Of a stretch of DNA of 64,000 nt, positions 10,204 to 22,058 are shown piece by piece (the first letter of the stretch is position 1; the number at the start of each line of letters is the position of its first letter). Source of the stretch: Dichomitus squalens LYAD-421 SS1 (taxonomy: Eukaryota > Basidiomycota > Agaricomycetes > Polyporales > Polyporaceae). The stretch is taken from positions 1,060,084 through 1,124,083 of the forward strand of contig NW_006766888.1 in assembly GCF_000275845.1 (NCBI RefSeq). Reading direction: 5' to 3'. The notes beneath the pieces were generated by a model that saw only the letters and a list, made by a program, of their open reading frames with translations, was not told the origin of the DNA and did not search any database. The translations under genes and the position numbers were made by a program.

Positions 10204-12001
10204 ATGGGTATCAACATCGCGTAAGAAAATACATGGTGTCTATTGCACAGTCAGGACTGATCTTCATGCCAGGATGATCTGTGATTTTTTCCATCCGAAT
10301 GTGGGTGGGGTGGAGAACAACATTTATATGCTCAGCGCGAACCTGATACGGCGCGGTCACAAGGTACGGATGCCTATATTCACTTGCAAGATATTACTGA
10401 AAGTGACATAGGTCATCGTGATAACGCACAGCCATCCTCCAGATCGAGTGGGCGTCCGGTGGTTACTGCCAGGGCTGAAAGTCTACTACATCCCATTTCC
10501 CACAATCGCCTCTTCTGCAACTCTGCCTAATTATTTCACATTTTTGCCCTACTTTCGGACGATTGTTCTACGGGAGAACATTCAACTGGTACACAGTCAC
10601 GCCGGTCTCTCCTCACTGGGTCAAGAAGGAATCCTACATGCTCACCTCTTGGGGGTGCGGACGGTCTTCACTGATCACAGTCTGTTCGGTTTCGACGATG
10701 CCGCAAGCATATTGACAAACAAGCTACTTGAAGCGGCACTGCGTAACGTAGATGCCGCTATCTGTGTCTCCCATACTGGGTATACGATCTACCCTCGTTT
10801 TATGTATAGTTTCCTGCGCTGACCATTTGCCCAGGCGCGAGAACACAGTCCTACGAGCGAGACTACAGCCGAGTGTGGTGCACGTCATTCCAAATGCACT
10901 CGTCGCGGACCAGTTTAAGCCCCCTTTGAAGCTACCTTCAGAAGATACCAGTAAGGGTGTTGCTACTACGTCACTTGCCGCCTGCTCTCATTCTCGCAAG
11001 TCACCATTGTGGTGGTGGCCAGGTTGGCGTACAGGAAAGGCATAGATTTATTGATCGCTACAGCACCTCGAATATGCGCCATGTTTCCCAACATCAGATT
11101 CCTCATCGGTAGGTTCCTGACGCAAATATTACAAAGTGAATGCTCATAGGACTTAGGTGGTGACGGACCCAAGATGATCGACTTGCTCCAGATGCGGGAG
11201 AAGTATTTTCTGCAAGACCGTATAGAGGTCCTAGGAGCTGTCCGCCACAGCGACGTTCGGAACGTGAGTCAACGAATGGATCCGGCTATGTTCAATATTC
11301 ACATTTGCCGAATCAGGTTCTCGTCCAAGGGTCCATCTTCATGAACACGTCCCTTACAGAAGCTTTCGGGATTGCCATCCTAGAAGCTGCCTGCGCAGGA
11401 CTGTACGTCGTTTCTACGCGTGTAGGAGGAGTCCCGGAGATCCTCCCAGAGGACATGATATCGTTTGCAAATCCAGACGAAGATGGTCTGTGCCGCAGTA
11501 TGCATCGCCACGCTCAGTAATTGAACGTTCCTCTCAGACGTCGTCCGTGCCATGTCGGAAGCCATCCGCATCGTATCGGCCGGTAAACATGACCCTTATC
11601 AGGCGCACGAGCGCATCAAACACTTCTATGACTGGCAAGAGATCACTCAGCGAACAGAGGTCGTCTATGAGTCTATCATGGCCTCAGAACCGTACGATTT
11701 CTGGACACGCCTGAACCGGTGAGCTCGCTCCCAGTATCATACATGAGGATATGGCTTACATCGATTACAGAACGCTAGACGTGGGACACATCGCAGGGAT
11801 CATATACGCCATTATCCTCCTCGTCGATTGCCTCTTCTTCATGTTCCTCGAGTGGTGGCTCCCTGAAGAGCAAATAGATAAAGTGCAGATGCACTGGATC
11901 CCGGAGCGCTTTCGAGAGGTATGCCAGCTTAAGATATTAGGGTCGCACTTTCTCTCATTCGGTCGCAATGATAGGTTGCCGAAGAGCATGACGCTCGCTG
12001 A
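10204..12001 (+). CDS. GPI3: Phosphatidylinositol N-acetylglucosaminyltransferase catalytic subunit (PIG-A/Gpi3)
   Basis: ER-membrane GT4 glycosyltransferase that adds GlcNAc to phosphatidylinositol, the first step of GPI-anchor synthesis. Ten exons (10204-10220, 10273-10363, 10412-10779, 10835-10950, 11001-11108, 11157-11263, 11317-11485, 11538-11718, 11771-11918, 11975-12001) give 443 residues in frame. The 17-nt first exon (MGINIA) splices to [18 protein letters not shown], the diagnostic PIG-A start. Other family blocks are [58 protein letters not shown] and the nucleotide-sugar motif [20 protein letters not shown]-terminal membrane anchor ([20 protein letters not shown]) is followed by a short lumenal tail. 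All introns are 48-57 nt. Very sure. Confidence 0.96.
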
Positions 12002-12292
12002 ACAATACAGGATACTGTACTCCTGTTTGCCATCGGTCAACTTCGTCAGAAGTCGGTCACCCGTGTGGACTCGTTCGGCTTCCCTATCAGCAGATCCCAA
12101 GTCGCATGTGGACAATAGGAATTATGTATACTTTCTCGGCTGTCCGGACCGTCTCTGAATGATGTGCTGTGCCTCACGTGTTTTGTGAACATCCATCAAG
12201 GTTCTGAGGTAGAACGCGGTCAAGTCGGACAAGAAAAACTTTGGACGTCTTTTCCCCTTTGACCCGCTCCTCCATCCATCACGGTAGCCAAT

Positions 12293-14341
12293 ATGGGCTC
12301 TTCACTCGAGGTCGAGAAGACGAGCAACATCTCTGACGACCAGGCAAACGAACTCGTGGCGACCAAGCCGCCGACATGGCTTACCAAGATAACGAAGTTT
12401 GTCGCCCATTGGGGGGTGGAGACGAACGGGTTCGTCCTCCTTTAGCGAGTTACTGGACTTCGCCAATTCCTGATGATGCCACAATAATGCCGCAGGATTG
12501 ATCCAGTTTTACCGGAGGAGAGGAAAGATACCAGAATGTATCAGATGTTTTTCGTGTGGTTTTCTGCCAACATCAATATTCTCACGTGCGTGCTATTTCT
12601 TTGCGCCGCAGTTGTGTTCCAGCTCATGTGAGTAGGTTTGGTACTGGCTCGTCAGGCCCTGCATTCTTTGGTCTCGGACTGCGAGATTCCCTCCTGGTTA
12701 TACTCGTCGTGGACCTCATGTGCGTGGTGCGTCTTTCAAAGAACGACCGTAATCTCACTAGCGATGTAGATCATGTGCTATCCCTGCTTACTTGTAAGCG
12801 CAGCGACGCATGACGTTTTAGTGCATCCTGAACGGACTCTCTTGAATCGTACAGCGCCGTCTTTGGCCCTAAATTGGGCATGCGCTCCATGGTCCTTGCG
12901 CGATACTCTTGGGGGTCAGTGACATTCCTCATTAAGACCTGTGAAAAGACACTGAGCTTCCTGGCAGATATTACGGGTCAATCATACCCAGTGCCTTCAC
13001 TGTCTTCTCGATGCAAGGGTTCCTCATCCTCAACTGTATAGTCGGGGGACAGACGCTTGCAAGCGTTTCGTCTCACCTTAATGATACGCTGGGAATAGTA
13101 ATTATTGGCATCATCTCCCTTGTCGTAAGTCGGGTGAGGGTTACCATGAATTTGATTACACACTCACAGCCCTCAGGTCACATTCTTCGGTTACCGTGTC
13201 ATCCATTGGTACGCCTTTTCCCCTGACTGAGTGCATGTCAACATAATGATGTATTGCGTCTAGGTATGAGACAGTAGCTTGGATCCCAAGCGTCATTGCC
13301 TTCATCGTCATGCTCGGTACGGGAGGACAGCACCTCGGAAGCCACGTACCTCCAGGCGAGCCGGCTTCGGCTGCCTCTATCCTGTCATTCGCCACTACTG
13401 TTGCGTCGAGTGTCATCAGCTGGTGCGTGATGACGCCCGACTACGGCGTGTATCACACCAGCAAAGCGTCCGCGTTCGTACGCCCAGTGCGATGATCGCC
13501 CGAACTGCGCTAATGCATTATCGCTTTACAGCACGCGTGTGTTCTTGTACAGCTATGCAGGCTTCCTCGTGGCTAGCGTGAGCCAACAAAACAAACGTCT
13601 ATCAGACCCTACGTTGACAGTATCATACATCTAGCTCGTCGCGCATATGCTCGGCGCTGCCTTCGCTGCCGCTGCGCCTGGTGTACCTGAATGGGAGACA
13701 GGCTTCGACAACGGAAACAGCGTCGGCGGCCTCGTTGAAGCTGTTCTTTCACCTGCAGGCGGTTTTGGCAAGTTCCTAACAGTGGTCATCGCATTGTTCA
13801 TTCCAAGCGCATGTGCGCCCACGATGTACACATTCGCATCGAGCTTCATGACCATTCACGCTTGGCTGGGACGTGTACCCCGTTACATCTACACGATCAT
13901 CTCCGAGGCAATGTCAGTGGACCTCTCATTCATGGGTGCCGCATGCAGTCGCTGATTCCTTCCAGTTTGATTCCAGTCGCCATTGTTGGCGCGACGCACT
14001 TCTACACGACCTTCGTGGACATCCTAAACGCTATCGGCTACTGGAGCACCATCTTCGCTGCCATCGTGATCGTCGAACATCTCACCTTCCGCCATAATGA
14101 CTGGGAGTGGTACGATCTCTCCCAGTGGAACAGACCGAGAGAACTGCCTCTCGGACTTGCTGCCGTCTTCGCCTTTCTTTTTGCTGCAGGGATCATTGTT
14201 CCCTGTATCGATCAGGCGTGGTACGTTGGGCCTATCGCGAACACGGGTACCGGCGACATCGGCGTCATTGTTGGATTCGCCCTTGCCGTCATATGTTACC
14301 CGGTGTATAGAGCTATCGAGCGTGCGCTCTCTGGCAGATAG
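12293..14341 (+). CDS. Purine-cytosine permease, NCS1 family (Fcy2-like)
   Basis: Plasma-membrane nucleobase:H+ symporter, likely for cytosine, adenine, guanine or hypoxanthine. After a cytosolic N-terminus (MGSSLEVEKTSN...) an intron (12430-12495) joins GIDPVLPEERKDTRMYQMFF, then the NCS1 blocks WFSANINILTFGTG and FGLGLRDSLLVILVVDLM. Later helices include IVGGQTLASVSSHLNDTLG, VVTFFGYRVIHWYETVAWIP, MTPDYGVYHT and TFASSFMTIHAWLGRVPRYI. A cytosolic block HNDWEWYDLSQWN and a final helix pair close the protein at 14341. About twelve hydrophobic segments are visible. Coding is broken into many short exons. It converges on the carboxyltransferase gene, with only 128 bp between stops. Substrate is not certain from sequence. 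Confidence 0.9.
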
Positions 14342-14469
14342 ATGTGTGATTGTGTACTGGTTTTACAGTTTGTATTTGGTCCTAGCGATTCCTGCAGTAA
14401 CATTCTTGGCGGCTAGCCGAGCTGGTAGCCGATGCTCGTACGCATGCACGATCCACTGAGCGTCGAAAA

Positions 14470-16655
14470 TCAGTACACATGCCTGAGAAATCCATGTTCG
14501 CTTTCCAGACATACCTCGCAAGCCATTGGTCGAGTGTCTCGCGGATCAATGATCTCTTCTATGCCGAAGACATGTGCGGTCCGCGTCGGATCTCGTACCC
14601 CCTCAAACTTCGCTAGCAAGTCCTTCATCATCTTGTCCCGCACTGCTGGGGACGGAGCGCTGTCGAGCTGTCTCTTGTATGCCGCTTCAATCCCTCCTTC
14701 AAGAGGCAGGCTGCCCCAATCGGCAGAGGGCCTAAAAAGATGTTTGCGCTCAGCTCTGGCAGGGAACACATGAAGACGTACCAAGCTACACGGTCATTGA
14801 GGCCGTCTCCAGGATCGGACAGCGCACCACCCGCTACGCCGAAGGAGCGACGTATGATGACCGTGAATATGGGGATTGTGGCATGGTATAGGGCGGACAT
14901 GATGGCTACCCCATGACGGATCGTGGCTGCCTTCTCAGCCGCAGAGCCTGCAGAAACATGTTGAACGTTATTTCCACAAGGATAGATGATCGCATCGATG
15001 CCTACCAATGGCGAAGCCCGGTTGATCTACCAGATTCAATAGTGGGATGCTTTGACGACCTCAGCGATGGAGACTCAGCTGTCATGAAGGGGTGCTCACC
15101 CGAAGCGGTCGCATAGGTTGACGAAGCGCGCTGCCTTCTGAGAGGCCAGCGCATCGAGTGCACCTCCACCAACTGTACAATCACTAGTGAGGACCCCGAC
15201 AGACCGGCCTGCGAGGCGAGCAAAACCAGTGACGACGGATCTACCCCAGGTAGAACCGATCTCAAAGAACGAAGTCGGAGATGGCTGTTCCGAGGTAGGA
15301 CTCGAGGGAGGACTAGCTACATCCACAATCAGTCGTACAAGTCTCCGAATGTCATATGCGCGAGCTCGTCGTCGCGGGATGACGTCAATCAGCTCCTCTT
15401 CTCTCCTGTCCGTCGGGTCAGGAGAAGAGAAAACAGGAGGCAAGACATGAACGGAAGTCGGAAGGAAAGACAGGAAAGTGCGGAGTTGATGGAAAGCTTC
15501 GGACTCCGAGGCAGCAACGTTGTCTACAGTACCATTTCGTGCATGGATCTCCCAACCACCGAGCTCCTCTTTGGTAAGCTCTTCAAAGGTGGCCTGCTTG
15601 ACCACAGGAGGACCTGCTGCAAAAAGCTTGACTCAGGCTGTGAGCGGAATGTCCGGGCAACACTAAGGGGCGCCGTACCTGGCTGACTCCTTTGACCATC
15701 ACGCTGAAGTGGCTGGTCACTGCCTTAGCCGAACCCAGCCCAACAACTGGTCCGAGCAGTGCACTGACGACCGGTATTAAAGTCATAGCTGTCATGCTCT
15801 GACCGAGTCCGGCCAGAGGTGGTATGTATGTGGCACCAGCGGAGAGGTCTAAAACGAGCGAGCCAACTCAGTGATCATATACACTCCACCAAACCGAGCA
15901 CGTACATGTGGCAACGCTACCACCCCCACTTGACCCATCCAATAGTCGAATCTAAAGTTGCGCCTCAGGACGGAGTGAGTAGTATAATGACTGAGGTGAA
16001 CGAACCAGAGGCACTCGGTGTTGGGTAGCAAGAGCCTGTCTCTCGATCAGCGATAGCTCTCTGCCTATCATATAATCGTACGCGTACCTCGCCAAAAGCC
16101 GCTTTGCCTTGTACACCTCCGTCTGCGTGACCTCCACGGACGCTGAAGTCATCAGCGGTCACGAAAACCTTCCGACCATCCACCCTGCCCCAACCAGTGA
16201 CTTGGTTCCTGAACAGACCATTTAACAAACACCATCCTGAATGAGTCAAACGCACACTTACGCAGGAATGAAGTCCATGAGCTCGCCAGTTTTGTCGTCC
16301 ACCATGGGCTTCCCGGTGAGTGAACCGACCTCGTTGAACGATCCCGGATCGAGAAGCGCGTCTAGTCGCTCCCGAACCCATAACTTGCCGTTCTGCTTTT
16401 GTCGTGCATAGCCCGGATCCTGGGGATTCGGGGTCCTGTTCTTGACTTGCACCTTCCGAATCCTAGAGACTGCATACTAAGAGAGCATGGCGACACGATA
16501 TGAGTGGTTATGGCATAATTTGGATCGTGGGGGAGTACCTTCCAGGTCGTGCCGTCATCATCCTCGACAGCACTGGCGTCGTGAGCCTCACTCTCTTCCG
16601 TCCTCGATGTGGCCACTGGCGACTTGCCCTCTGGACTCGACGGGCCTTTCGGCAT
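14470..16655 (-). CDS. Acyl-CoA carboxylase, carboxyltransferase (beta) subunit
   Basis: Crotonase-fold carboxyltransferase that moves CO2 from carboxybiotin to an acyl-CoA. Exon 1 is 16655-16539 (39 codons), exon 2 is 16476-16262, followed by several short exons. Visible blocks: KLWVRERLDALLDPGSFNEV (biotin-carboxylase-partner N-domain), TADDFSVRGGHADGGVQGK, LLDGSSGGGSVAT and SALLGPVVGLGSAKAVTSHF. The C-domain contains SFFEIGSTWGRSVVTGFARL, FTVIIRRSFGVAGGAL and WPSADWGSLPLEGGIEAAYK, ending EEIIDPRDTRP. Organisation matches PCC/MCC beta or bacterial AccD-type subunits of roughly 550 residues. The N-terminus (MPKGPSSPEGKSPVATS...) is acidic and lacks a mitochondrial presequence, so a cytosolic location is inferred. 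It is divergent from and partnered with the biotin carboxylase at 16884. The acyl-CoA substrate is not known. The last exon's end is moderately certain. Confidence 0.9.
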
Positions 16656-16883
16656 TCTTCTGGTGTTGGTCTACTTTGACCTGTGGTTCGCCCGCTTCAC
16701 GGCACGGGCGACTCCTGACATAGCGGTCACGATGGTCGGCATACCGTGTACTACAAGCACCCGGGAATCACGGGCTCCTCCATACCCGGATATTCGAGGG
16801 CGCACGACATGAACCTGGCTGTCCTACTACAGTCTTCAAGGGCTCCGAGCAGCCTTACGAAGAGTCCATCATCGTGGTCCAGC
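16656..16883. promoter_or_regulatory. Shared bidirectional promoter of the two acyl-CoA carboxylase genes
   Basis: Only 228 bp separate the start codons of the carboxyltransferase (-) and biotin carboxylase (+). No TATA box is apparent. Two CCCGG-containing blocks lie near the middle (about 16763-16795). Shared control of two subunits of one enzyme is the obvious inference from head-to-head placement. Confidence 0.55.
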
Positions 16884-19191
16884 ATGGGCACGCCGAAGAT
16901 CCTCGTGGCGAATCGGGGAGAAAGTGAGTACCCAACTATCGCCTGCTGCCAGAACACCAGCCTCATGGCATCTTTCGTTCCTATCCAGTCGCAGTACGTA
17001 TATTTCGGTCTGCAACAGAGTTGGGATGGCAGACAGTTGCCATATACACGGAAAAGGACGAGTCGCACGCGTCGTATGCGGATGAAGCCGTGCTGTTGGA
17101 CTCGCCCGCTCGGTTCATGGACGCAGATCACATAGCCGACATCGCTCGTCGGTGAGTACTCCACCAGGGACCATCCCACGCCGGACCTGATCCATTGAGC
17201 ATGACGATAGGACTGGCTGCACGCATGTACACCCCGGCTATGGCTTCCTGAGCGAGAGCCCCAAGCTCGCGGCCTTGTTCTCCACCCCTCATCCAAACGA
17301 ATCTGCTAGCATCATCTTTGTTGGACCCTCCGTGGAGACGTTGAAGATTGCATCCGATAAGATGCTTTCCCGGGAGCTCGCAACCTCAATCGGCGTTCCT
17401 ACAGCTCCCGGCATTCGAGTCTCGTCCGTCGCGGACGTACATCAGTTCATCGAAAAGCTCGGACCGTGCCCATTCCCCATCATTCTGAAAGCATTGGACG
17501 GTGGAGGCGGACGCGGCATTCGCCTTGTAAACGCGGCTGGAGACGTCGAGAATGCGTTTCAAAGGTGTCTAGGCGAGAGTCCCTCCAAGCAGATTTTCGC
17601 GGAGCAGGCCCTGGTTGGGCGGGGCTGGAAGCATGTTGAAGTACAAGTCGTGGGCGATAGTCAAGGCAATGTGACACATCTGTGGGAGCGCGAGTGCAGT
17701 GTTCAGCGGAGGTGTGTGTTTTCTGTGGGTGGTGCTGTCTGGATATCGTAACTGATATCCTCAGGTTCCAGAAGATCATAGAGGTCTGTTGTATGGCTAA
17801 GCCAAGAGCACACTGTACTGAACAGATTGGCAGATGGCACCGTCGACCTTGCCGCGAACAGCTATTGAGCCATTACTTGAGGCCGCTCTGAAGATGGCCC
17901 GAAAGTTGCGCTACGCCGGACTCGGCACGTTTGAGTTTCTCGTCAATGCACAATCACACGAATGGGTCTTCCTGGAGATCAATCCTCGAATACAGGTGGA
18001 GCATACAGTGACCGGTAAGTAATGTGAAACTGTTTGTCATACTTGGTCCTCACACTCTTACTAGAGGAGATCGTCAACGTGGATCTCGTCCACATACAGC
18101 TGTTGCTATCGACGAAGACGACGACGCTGACGGACGTACTCCCTAACCACACAATTTCTCCGCCTCCACCGTTTGGTCATGCCATCCAGCTACGTCTCGT
18201 GGCGGAAGATCCTGTCCGCTCATTCCAACTGTCTCCGGGAACTTTACGCCCATCAGACATCTCCTGGCCTGCGGGACGAGGAGTCCGTGTCGATACATGG
18301 CTTTCGACCGGACCTAGCGCGCACAATCCTGGTTTTGAGTGGACCATTGGAGTCGATTTCGATTCCGTCCTTGCGAAGATCATCGTGCATGCAGGCTCGC
18401 CCAGCGAGGCAACTGAGAAGGCGCAGCGAGCCCTCAGAGAGCTTCGAATCTCTGGGGACGTGAAGACAAACCGGGAGTTGCTCGCTGGAGTCCTAGCTCA
18501 TCCGGACTGGCGCGAAGGAGCGATACACACTCGATGGCTCGAGGAGGCCCCAGACGAGGTACTTCGGTTGGGGAATGATAGGTTACGCGTAAAGAAAGCT
18601 CAGCCGAATCCTCTGTCGTCGTCAACGACGGGCGCCAGCAGCGCATCGACTCCCGCGGAAGGAACATCTGGGACAATCCTCCTCCAACCGGGCTCGTCCT
18701 TCCAACTATCCATATCATCCTCCCCCTTGTCGGACTCCGATACGCAGGCGCAGAAGCACAGCCTAGTGCTCTCTACAATCAGACACAACGCGTTCCCTAA
18801 CGAGCTTTCAGGAACGGTGACCACGTCTTTGTCTCCGGAGCCTCTCGTGTTCTCCCTATTGCAACTTTCCTCTCTCGCGACGTCTTCTCACTTCGAGTTC
18901 GCCGACCCCCGTGATCCCTCACACCTCTCCTGCCCCATAGCTGGCAAAATTGTGGAACTGCATCCTGCGCTTGCTGCTTTTGGAGATCCCTCTGTTTCTC
19001 ACGCTTTCATTCGTGAAGGGGAACCATTGGTTGTGGTGAGCGTGATGAAGATGGAGAGCGTAGTCAATGCTCCGAGGAGTGGCAAGGTCTCAAGACTTGG
19101 GAAGGGGATCGAGGCTGGTGCGGTTGTTCCAGAAGGTACGCTTGTGTGTATTCTAAGTCCTGCGGAAAACGGGGGCCTGGCGCGATTGTAG
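16884..19191 (+). CDS. Biotin carboxylase with C-terminal biotin-carrier domain (alpha subunit of a two-subunit acyl-CoA carboxylase)
   Basis: ATP-dependent carboxylation of biotin. Six exons (16884-16923, 16989-17151, 17211-17711, 17765-17783, 17834-18014, 18065-19191) give 676 residues. Exon 4 is a 19-nt micro-exon. The BC domain begins directly at the start (MGTPKILVANRGEIAVRIFR). It continues with HPGYGFLSES, GPSVETLKIASDK, the ATP-grasp loop LKALDGGGGRGIRLV, HVEVQVVGD, ERECSVQRR and EINPRIQVEHTVTEE. A Ser/Thr-rich linker replaces most of the region between BC and BCCP. The BCCP near the C-terminus carries the biotinylation motif VMKMES. There is no presequence, so it is probably cytosolic, unlike fungal MCC/PCC alpha subunits. 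Lysine-biotin, ATP and bicarbonate residues look intact. The partner gene is the divergent carboxyltransferase. Confidence 0.93.
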
Positions 19192-19547
19192 AGCGAGGCC
19201 TCGTTGCTTTGTCCGACTCGTCCGACTCTCTATCTTTCGCGTGTACAAGAGTCCAGTACTTGATCTCCACAGGACAGATCAGAATCTAAAAATTGTTCTC
19301 TTTCGGTACCTCTCCATGTGTCCGTCATCCATTTCGCTCTCAAGACACACCAAGTTCGCCTACTACAAAATGGTTAGAGGTTTGCCTAACACAAACAGGG
19401 AGGTACTCGAGTGAGACAAGCCATAGACATGGCGAGGATGCTATCTGGCAATGGTGATAGTATAACTTCTAATGCCAACTCTGCTCGACCTAACCTTGAC
19501 CATCTTCAGTAAGCCAGGACCTTCAGAGGCTCGAACTTCTGCTCACG
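19192..19547. other. Intergenic region, no gene seen
   Basis: About 350 bp between the biotin carboxylase stop and the MYND-protein start. It should hold one 3' UTR and one promoter. Nothing else is recognised. Confidence 0.5.
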
Positions 19548-20646
19548 ATGTCTGATACCCAGCTCTCGAACAGACCTACTTCCGTACTCCGGAGATGCTC
19601 CCGCTGCTTTGAAGCCCCAGGGGGAACGCAGTTGAAGCGATGCACCGGATGCGCCTTTGCCCTCTATTGCAGCAAGGAGTGCCAGAAGGCTGCTTGGCCA
19701 AAACACAAGTGGGACATGGCTGCCATTCTACCAGACTCGAGATAGGGCTCTCCTCGGAAGACCTCGATCGCTGACCCTGCTGCTTGGCCCTGCAAGGATC
19801 CCATGCGTCTACCACGTAGGCCATGCCGCGTCGCCGGCCATAGAGGACGCTGCACGCCGCTTTGGCTATAGGAACATCATCGAAATCCGACAAGCGCTGA
19901 AGGATTTTGTGGACGCCAATACCTGGGCATTCATAGCATTCTCCAAAGCTCTGGTCATCATCGAACATGGCCTCGCTGAGATCCACAGACACCCGCCGAG
20001 ACACCTGGAGGTCTCCCTCATGCCCGCCGGAAATCCTCGCACCCGCAGTCCGGCCCACACCTTCATGATGTATAGCCACCGCTGGTTTATGCTCGACGAA
20101 TTGATGTCGGACGCCGAGGGGTGGGAGGCCAGCGAACCCGAACGAGAACGCATCATCAGACGATATCTACGCAATTCGGATCAGCCCTTCACAGGGCTGC
20201 GCGTCATACGCTACCAAATACATGGGATCGATATCTCCATGACATCCTTCTATCCCCGCTTCGAGCCGACAATGCCTCTCCCCGCAGTCCTGCCGTCCAG
20301 TACAGAGCTCGTCATTGGTCAGATACTTGCGGACGTTGTCACCCTGACCGAGGGTAGCATCAACACCGACATGGCTTTCGGTCCCCGCCATGATGAAACC
20401 TCCAAGATAGCGCTGCCCGGGCGTTTGGTCCGGTTGAACAACGAATGGGTGTGGGAAGCTTCCTTTGCCAGTTGGGACGAAGTCGGAACAGATAGGGAAT
20501 TGGATTTGCTGCAGGCTTTCACCTCACGGCTCAACTCTGAGCTAGGGATGTCTAATGTCCTAGGCTACATTCAGTGCTTTCAATGGACTCCTGCGATGCT
20601 CAGACATATAGTAGCCGAACCCATGATTGTGTATTTCCGTTGTTGA
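19548..20646 (+). CDS. MYND-type zinc-finger protein, possibly degenerate
   Basis: Residues about 16-53 form a MYND finger: CSRC, CTGC, LYCSKEC and WPKHK supply seven of the eight expected zinc ligands. The last ligand (normally Cys four residues after the His) is absent in either reading. The opening frame stops at 19745 after 65 codons. A second open frame runs to 20646 and encodes about 300 further residues (GPARIPCVYHVGHAAS... to VAEPMIVYFRC), without a domain I recognise. A 37-nt intron (19709-19745, gtggga...gatag) joins the frames in phase, but it is shorter than any other intron here. The alternative is a frameshifted gene. MYND fingers mediate protein-protein contacts; the function of this protein is unknown. 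Confidence 0.65.
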
Positions 20647-20987
20647 TCATAGCTTCGCAACTTCTGACAACTATCACTGGGCAAAGTCGCCAGGAACTTT
20701 GGGTGCTAGTTGTTTGTACTACGCAGGAGCACAAAAGCAAACTGGAATGCTCGAGAAGGCACTCGCGACGCGACGTATTTTGAGAGTGCACGTGACCGCG
20801 CGGGGCGGGATACGTGTGCAGCGCTTGTGCTGCCACGCGGGGTGAGGTCACTGCAAGTGTTATTTAGGCGTTGCCCCCAGCCTGTTCCGCCACAAGTCTC
20901 TCCGTCTACTTTCAGTCGCTTTCGGCAACGCACCGTCCTGTGTATCGCTGTGTATTGTAACTCTTTTAACCTTACTGCCTAGTCAAC
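20647..20987. other. Intergenic region, promoter of the first Derlin gene
   Basis: About 340 bp. The stretch before the Derlin start is pyrimidine-rich and contains TATTTAGG near 20860. No coding frame is recognised. Confidence 0.45.
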
Positions 20988-22058
20988 ATGTCCCTCGTCG
21001 AGGAGCTTCGCAAAATCCCACCAGTCACCCGCTTCCTTTGCGGGTCCTTGATTTCGGTCACAGTGCCGATGATATTGCAGGTCGTGTCGCCATACAAGTT
21101 GTTGTTTGTGAGGGAGTATGTCACCAAGCGGTACGAGGTGAGTGGATTCGTTTTGCTAGATGCTTTGGAGGCACCGTAGCAGGGATCCCACACATACATA
21201 CGGACCGTTCCGCAACTTGCTCGGGGCGTTCTCTCTCGACAGGATTGCTAACCTCCTGTGTGAACCTAGATATGGCGAGCTTTCACGACCTTCTTCATTG
21301 GAGGTACGCCTGCGGACTTCGCGTGACTGCTGCATAAACATAACACGAAAGGCACACCTGCAGGCACTGGGCTCAACTTCATATTCGATATTGCGATGTT
21401 CTAGTGCGTACCTCCGTGACCTCCTAGTTAAGCATACTCATGAACCATTGTGCGGCGCTGTAGCCGGAATTCCGATGAGCTAGAGTCAAAACACTTCGCG
21501 GGTCGGTCCGCAGACTATGCGTGGCAGGTCTTCCTTGCTAGCCTGAGCATTCTGGTACGTCGATTGACCCAACTCCTCTGGGCGGCAACGAAAGACGTAC
21601 TCACCATGTCGCGTCGTACGCGAAAATCACAGGGCTTCAACCTTCCCCTCCGCACGTTCGTGCACACTCGCGCGCTCCTGATCGCGCTCACATACGTCTC
21701 TTCCATGCTCGCGCCCCCAGGCTCCCAAACGACCTTTTGGGGCTTGATCACGTTCCCCGTGAGGTATCTCCCCTACGTCTTCATTGCCATGGACTTCCTC
21801 ATGGGCGGCCCGCAAGCCGCCGCCGTGAGCATCTCAGGGGCCGTCGTCGGTCACCTGTGGTGGTGGGGCGTCTGGGACACCGGCGTGCTGAGGAACTTGG
21901 CCGCCGCGCCGCGATTCGTGCGTGCTCTCATGGGCGAAGATAGCGATGGGCGGCCTAGGCCCCTTGGAGGGGGTGTACACGTCGTTCCACCGAGAAGAGA
22001 CGGGCCTGTGCGGCAGGCTGGTCGTGGCTGGGGTTCTGGGCAGAGGTTGGGTTCGTAG
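20988..22058 (+). CDS. Derlin (Der1 family), tandem copy 1
   Basis: Rhomboid pseudoprotease of the ER membrane that helps retrotranslocate misfolded proteins in ERAD. Exon 1 (20988-21137) gives MSLVEELRKIPPVTRFLCG and the first helix. Short exons then supply IWRAFTTFFIG (the conserved WR motif of Derlins), TGLNFIFDIAMFY and ESKHFAGRSADYAWQVF. The last exon holds LRTFVHTRALLIALTYVSS, TTFWGLITFPVRYLPY and SISGAVVGHLWWWGVWD. The C-terminus is Gly/Arg-rich (GRGWGSGQRLGS). No catalytic Ser/His pair is apparent, as expected for Derlins. Immediately followed by a paralog in the same orientation. Confidence 0.92.

Noticed and set aside
13640..13960. Possible separate membrane-protein genes around the NCS1 permease
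   Set aside because: The hydrophobic frames are consecutive exons of one permease. Their order and motifs match the NCS1 family.
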